The notes beneath the pieces were generated by a model. That model saw only the letters and a list, made by a program, of their open reading frames with translations, had not been told where the DNA came from and did not search any database. Source: an uncultured Sphingobium sp. (lineage in GTDB: Bacteria > Pseudomonadota > Alphaproteobacteria > Sphingomonadales > Sphingomonadaceae). From it: a stretch of 9,657 nucleotides of DNA. Where the stretch lies: NCBI GenBank assembly GCA_913773715.1, contig CAJYHD010000176.1, positions 1 through 9,657 on the forward strand, in the 5' to 3' direction. Of the stretch, positions 7,771 through 9,657 are shown piece by piece (position 1 is the stretch's first letter; each line of letters starts with the position of its first letter). A program made the translations under genes and the position numbers.

Positions 7771-7790
7771 GAAGCCGATCGTGTGGCTTC
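7771..7790. terminator. Weak candidate hairpin between converging genes
   Basis: A 6-base inverted repeat, GAAGCC and GGCTTC, with an 8-base loop starts six bases after the helicase stop codon and ends nine bases before the stop of the converging small gene. There is no T-run on either side, so it would be an unusual intrinsic terminator. Many actinobacterial terminators lack the T-run, but a 6-bp stem alone is weak. Position is the main support. Confidence 0.3.
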
Positions 7791-7798
7791 GTCCATCG

Positions 7799-7972
7799 CT
7801 AGAACACCCGCGTCACCCGCACAGCGCGCCGCATGCCGGCCACCGTCATCCGGTCGCGCTCGATGATTACCTCAGGTCGGTAGGCGTAGCGGTACTCGTA
7901 GTGATACTCCGCCTGTTTCCACTTGGACCCGTCCGTCAACTCGACGACCGCGTCTCCGCCCACCCGTTTCAC
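7799..7972 (-). CDS. Conserved small protein with DGSxW and YxYxYAYRP motifs, function unknown
   Basis: This is a 57-residue protein read from GTG at 7972. It contains VVELTDGSKWKQ (9-20), an alternating aromatic stretch AEYHYEYRYAYRPEV (21-35) and a short C-terminal beta-like part VAGMRRAVRVTRVF (44-57). The pattern [L/V]xDGSxWxQ followed by repeated Y-x-Y and YRP resembles a widespread family of small uncharacterised bacterial proteins, often found in accessory regions. I recall no function for it. The start is uncertain: the frame is open upstream to 8122, but that part looks non-coding. An AAGGAG ribosome-binding site at 8001-8006 is well placed for a GTG at 7995 in another frame, not for this GTG. 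Either the gene is coupled to that mini-ORF or a frameshift has separated it from its original start. It converges on the helicase gene. Confidence 0.6.
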   Translation of the reverse strand: MKRVGGDAVVELTDGSKWKQAEYHYEYRYAYRPEVIIERDRMTVAGMRRAVRVTRVF

Positions 7973-7995
7973 GCGCCGCTGATGCGTCGGGTCAC
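7969..7995 (-). other. Possible 8-codon leader ORF with ribosome-binding site, coupled to the small protein gene
   Basis: AAGGAG (8006-8001) lies five bases before a GTG at 7995-7993. This opens an 8-codon frame (VTRRISGA) whose TGA stop at 7971-7969 overlaps the GTG start of the 57-residue gene at 7972-7970, forming GTGA. This is the best ribosome-binding site in the neighbourhood, yet it serves a very short frame. It may be a translational leader, or the remnant of the true 5' end of the downstream gene after a one- or two-base indel. The sequence alone cannot decide. Confidence 0.3.
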
Positions 7996-8078
7996 ATCGA
8001 CTCCTTGTATGGTGTCCTGGAAATGACGATAGGGACCACCGCAGACATTGATCGTTTGGGTCCGGCTTCGGGCGCGCG

Positions 8079-8096
8079 GGAGCATTGCGTTGCTCC
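8079..8096. repeat. Short hairpin downstream of the tandem-HTH ORF
   Basis: GGAGCA and TGCTCC flank a 6-base loop (ttgcgt). On the - strand it lies 22 bases after the stop of the HTH ORF, so it could contribute to termination. It has no T-run and only six stem pairs, so function is doubtful. Confidence 0.25.
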
Positions 8097-8118
8097 ACAT
8101 GGGCACGCGCCGCGGTCG

Positions 8119-8610
8119 TCACTGAGTCTGCGTCGCCTTCGTTGGTGGCCTAAGCGTCACTCCCGCGGCGATGATCGCGACCCGCATACTCTCCTGGTTC
8201 ACGTCCAGCCGTTTGGCGACTTGCGAAAGCGACAGACCCGACTCGTAGAGCCGTACCGCTTCGCTAACCTGCTCAGGCGTCATTGGCTGTCGCCGGACGA
8301 CCACGCGGTTCTCGCGAAGGATGCCTATGATCGTGGACTTCGCGACACCGTAGTCCTTCGCCAGCTGTGTCGTCGTATCGCCAGATTCGTAGCGACGTGC
8401 AACATCAAGCCGCTGATCCGCGCTTAGCCGGTTCCAGCCACGCTTGACGCGCGGTTGGAACTCTCGCGAAGAATCCCCGATAGAGGCGGAAATCGCGCGG
8501 AGTTGGGCTGCCGTAACAGAGGTCGTTGATTTATTGGAACAGAGGTAGACGATGTCGCCGCAGGGGAGAGGACAACGGCGATGTTCAAACCCGTTGTCCC
8601 CTCGCCCCAA
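8119..8610 (-). CDS. Tandem helix-turn-helix protein resembling the C-terminal DNA-binding part of a serine recombinase; start doubtful, possibly truncated
   Basis: The open frame of 163 residues (TTG at 8610) carries two successive HTH units of Hin/resolvase type: LSADQRLDVARRYESGDTTT followed by QLAKDYGVAKSTIIGILREN, then MTPEQVSEAVRLYESGLSLS followed by QVAKRLDVNQESMRVAI. The segment before them (LRAISASIGDSSREFQPRVK) looks like the linker that precedes such HTHs in recombinase-like proteins. No catalytic resolvase domain (Tyr/Arg/Ser motif) is present. The only start codon upstream of the HTH units in this frame is the TTG at 8610. It has no ribosome-binding site, and its first 20 or so codons read through a strong hairpin at 8563-8607. 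True coding probably begins, or used to begin, near 8560, so this may be a decayed 5' end or fragment. Codons such as AAT, AAA, TCA and TCT near the start are richer in A/T than in neighbouring genes, suggesting transfer. Confidence 0.55.
   Translation of the reverse strand: MGRGDNGFEHRRCPLPCGDIVYLCSNKSTTSVTAAQLRAISASIGDSSREFQPRVKRGWNRLSADQRLDVARRYESGDTTTQLAKDYGVAKSTIIGILRENRVVVRRQPMTPEQVSEAVRLYESGLSLSQVAKRLDVNQESMRVAIIAAGVTLRPPTKATQTQ
8563..8607. repeat. Long imperfect inverted repeat (hairpin) at the 5' end of the tandem-HTH ORF
   Basis: The arms GGACAACGG (8570-8578) and CCGTTGTCC (8591-8599) pair perfectly over nine bases around a 12-base loop. After one A-C mismatch (8569/8600) the stem continues GAG/CTC (8566-8568 with 8601-8603). 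After a one-base bulge at 8604, GGG/CCC follows (8563-8565 with 8605-8607). In total about 15 paired bases. No T-run follows on either strand. It could be an operator for the adjacent HTH protein, a recombinase-type site, a mobile-element end, or a terminator. No other copy of the arms was noticed in the window. Confidence 0.8.
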
Positions 8611-8965
8611 AACGTCGCAAGGACGCTGTAGACCGTCCGTGCATCCGCTCCGGAGCGCTCAATATCGTGCGGGCGCCCATCCAACGAGGGCGCAACCTGT
8701 TTGCCATCCCCGTCCTAGCTGACGAGCGCCACCAAGACCAGCGGATATTCGACAGAGGCGTTTAGTAGCCCTACCTGTAATTCACTATCCGTGGCGGCAG
8801 CACGCTGGTGGTGGTTCATTTGGTGATCGGGGCGCTGGCAGCACGGCATGTTGGTCTTGCGGCCGGCTGGGTCGAGGGCTTCAGTTTGCGCGCAGCAGTT
8901 GGAGGCGCGGGCTCTGGTTTTTCGATGAGGTGCAATGCACGTTCTTCGCGAGCTATTCCAGGGGT
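8611..8965. other. 355-base stretch with no supported gene
   Basis: I see no convincing coding region, tRNA or complete repeat here. Frames open on both strands (for example + strand 8526-8765 and 8808-9026, - strand 8424-8684) have no recognisable motifs, weak starts, and overlap better-supported features. An 11-base palindrome, GTGCAATGCAC (8930-8940), sits just beyond the stop of the UDG-like gene, but is too short to interpret. The stretch is compatible with decayed mobile DNA joining the HTH remnant to the UDG-like gene. Confidence 0.5.
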
Positions 8966-9529
8966 TCAGCGGCGCGCAGCGAGACGAAGTGCTCGTACAG
9001 AGCGTTCCGCTTGTTCGGAGCGGTGATGGCCGTTTGCGGGCGAGGGGTGCGGAGCGGCTCTTACATGGACGAGGCGCGCGTTGTCGTCGAGCGTGAGGTG
9101 GCGCATGATCCCGTCGAGGGCGACGGCGCCAAAAGCGACCACTGTCTCAAGCGCGGGAAGTAGCGGGAGCAGTACGCCGAGCGCACGGCGGCCTAGCTCG
9201 ATGTCCGCGGCGCGGACCGGGTTATGTGTTGCCCACGGTATGAGGTTCCATCGAAGGTAGTCGCTTCGGGCAAGTCCGGAGGTGTTGCGGGCTGCTCGAA
9301 ACGCACGCGCGGTGGGGCCGGGATTGTCCTCACTGCAAATCGCGTCCTCTCCGGCGGCAATCGTCTGCGGGCCGGGCGATTGCATGAGAACCAGAACGCG
9401 GCTGGTGGTGCCGCCGGAGAGTGGATCGAAGTTGGGAACGAACCGCCGCGTGCCATCGGGTGCTGTCCGCCAGGTTTCGGCGAGAGCGTTGAGCGCGTGA
9501 ACGTCTGCGGGCACGTCGAGAGCGTTCAT
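8966..9529 (-). CDS. Uracil-DNA glycosylase superfamily protein
   Basis: This 187-residue protein probably binds and excises uracil or another damaged base from DNA. Seen: FDPLSGG (34-40), a strand leading into MQSPGP (49-54) at the motif A position, EDNPGP (67-72), WNLIPWATHNP (94-104), a predicted strand ending VVAFG (130-134), and motif B APHPSP (159-164). The order FDPxxGG - xxxPGP - NPxPTAR - WNxxPW - HPSP matches a group of actinobacterial UDG-superfamily proteins I recognise by pattern. The acidic or Asn residue that family 1, 2 or 4 enzymes use in motif A is not evident (MQSPGP rather than GQDPY or GExPG), so activity and substrate are uncertain. The ATG at 9529 is the only visible start and makes a 4-base ATGA overlap with the upstream membrane protein gene. 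No strong ribosome-binding site precedes it, which fits translational coupling. Confidence 0.8.
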   Translation of the reverse strand: MNALDVPADVHALNALAETWRTAPDGTRRFVPNFDPLSGGTTSRVLVLMQSPGPQTIAAGEDAICSEDNPGPTARAFRAARNTSGLARSDYLRWNLIPWATHNPVRAADIELGRRALGVLLPLLPALETVVAFGAVALDGIMRHLTLDDNARLVHVRAAPHPSPANGHHRSEQAERSVRALRLAARR

Positions 9530-9657
9530 GCCGGACGCGGCGGTGCAAGGAGGGTTCCGCGGATGACGGAGCCGTGGAAAGTGCGAACGGCGACGGTGAT
9601 CCAGGCGGCGACCAGACCGACGTAGTAGACCACGGCGAGGGCCGCGACAGCGGTGAG
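9526..9657 (-). CDS. C-terminal end of a membrane protein, truncated by the window edge
   Basis: Forty-three codons and a TGA are visible, entering from the window edge. A hydrophobic stretch (VAALAVVYYVGLVAAWITVA, residues 3-22 of the visible part) is long enough for one membrane-spanning helix. It is followed by a basic, Pro-rich cytoplasm-like tail (RTFHGSVIRG...APPRPA). The stop overlaps the ATG of the UDG-like gene by four bases, so the two are in one operon. The family cannot be named from this fragment. Confidence 0.65.
   Translation of the reverse strand, partial: LTAVAALAVVYYVGLVAAWITVAVRTFHGSVIRGTLLAPPRPA

Noticed and set aside
8005..8427. 140-codon + strand frame across the HTH ORF
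   Set aside because: It is the shadow of a - strand frame with two clear HTH units; the + strand translation has no motif.
8526..8765. 79-codon + strand frame beyond the hairpin
   Set aside because: Its start is inside the HTH ORF, there is no ribosome-binding site, and there are no recognisable motifs.
8930..8940. GTGCAATGCAC palindrome as an operator
   Set aside because: It has only five-base arms, no associated promoter or regulator gene, and is expected by chance at this length scale.
9224..9625. 133-codon + strand frame opposite the UDG-like gene
   Set aside because: It is antisense to a gene with ordered UDG-superfamily motifs and coupling to its neighbour.
1..9657. CRISPR arrays, tRNA or rRNA genes, complete insertion sequences
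   Set aside because: No regularly spaced repeats, cloverleaf-like segments ending in CCA, or transposase genes were seen on either strand.

Overview
The window looks like chromosomal accessory DNA from a high-GC actinobacterium. Codons strongly favour G or C at the third position, genes are tightly packed with GTGA/ATGA-type overlaps, and the protein families present are common there. No tRNA, rRNA, CRISPR array or complete insertion sequence was seen. The genus cannot be fixed from this sequence.

Positions 1-7765 (+ strand) form a defence-type cassette of five genes. First is a large adenine-specific DNA methyltransferase of the YeeA/MmeI type, probably missing its N-terminal nuclease-like domain, at least within the window. 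After a 74-base gap that may hold a promoter come four overlapping genes: an unrecognised acidic 265-residue protein, a fused XRE-type HTH plus ImmA/IrrE (M78-like) zinc metallopeptidase, an OLD-family ATPase-Toprim nuclease of the Gabija GajA type, and a UvrD-like superfamily 1 helicase of the GajB type. The last two match Gabija in order, length and motifs. The upstream protease-regulator and unknown protein are not part of the canonical two-gene Gabija and appear co-translated with it. The GajA-like protein also has an ATPase module whose Walker A lysine and H-loop histidine are replaced by arginine, while its Toprim acidic residues are kept.

Positions 7766-8965 are a less dense stretch with genes on the - strand. 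It holds a 57-residue conserved small protein (DGS-x-W and YxYxYAYRP motifs) preceded by a possible 8-codon leader, and a tandem-HTH protein resembling the C-terminal DNA-binding part of a serine recombinase. That second ORF has no convincing start and overlaps a long imperfect hairpin at 8563-8607. Positions 8611-8965 show no gene. This looks like mobile-element debris next to the defence cassette.

Positions 8966-9657 (- strand) hold a uracil-DNA-glycosylase-superfamily protein, translationally coupled by an ATGA overlap to the C-terminal end of a membrane protein that runs off the window.

Working model (inference): the methyltransferase may mark self DNA. The XRE-ImmA/IrrE protein would control or sense damage or phage DNA for the operon, perhaps cleaving itself or the 265-residue partner. 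The GajA/GajB-like pair would be the DNA-cleaving effector.
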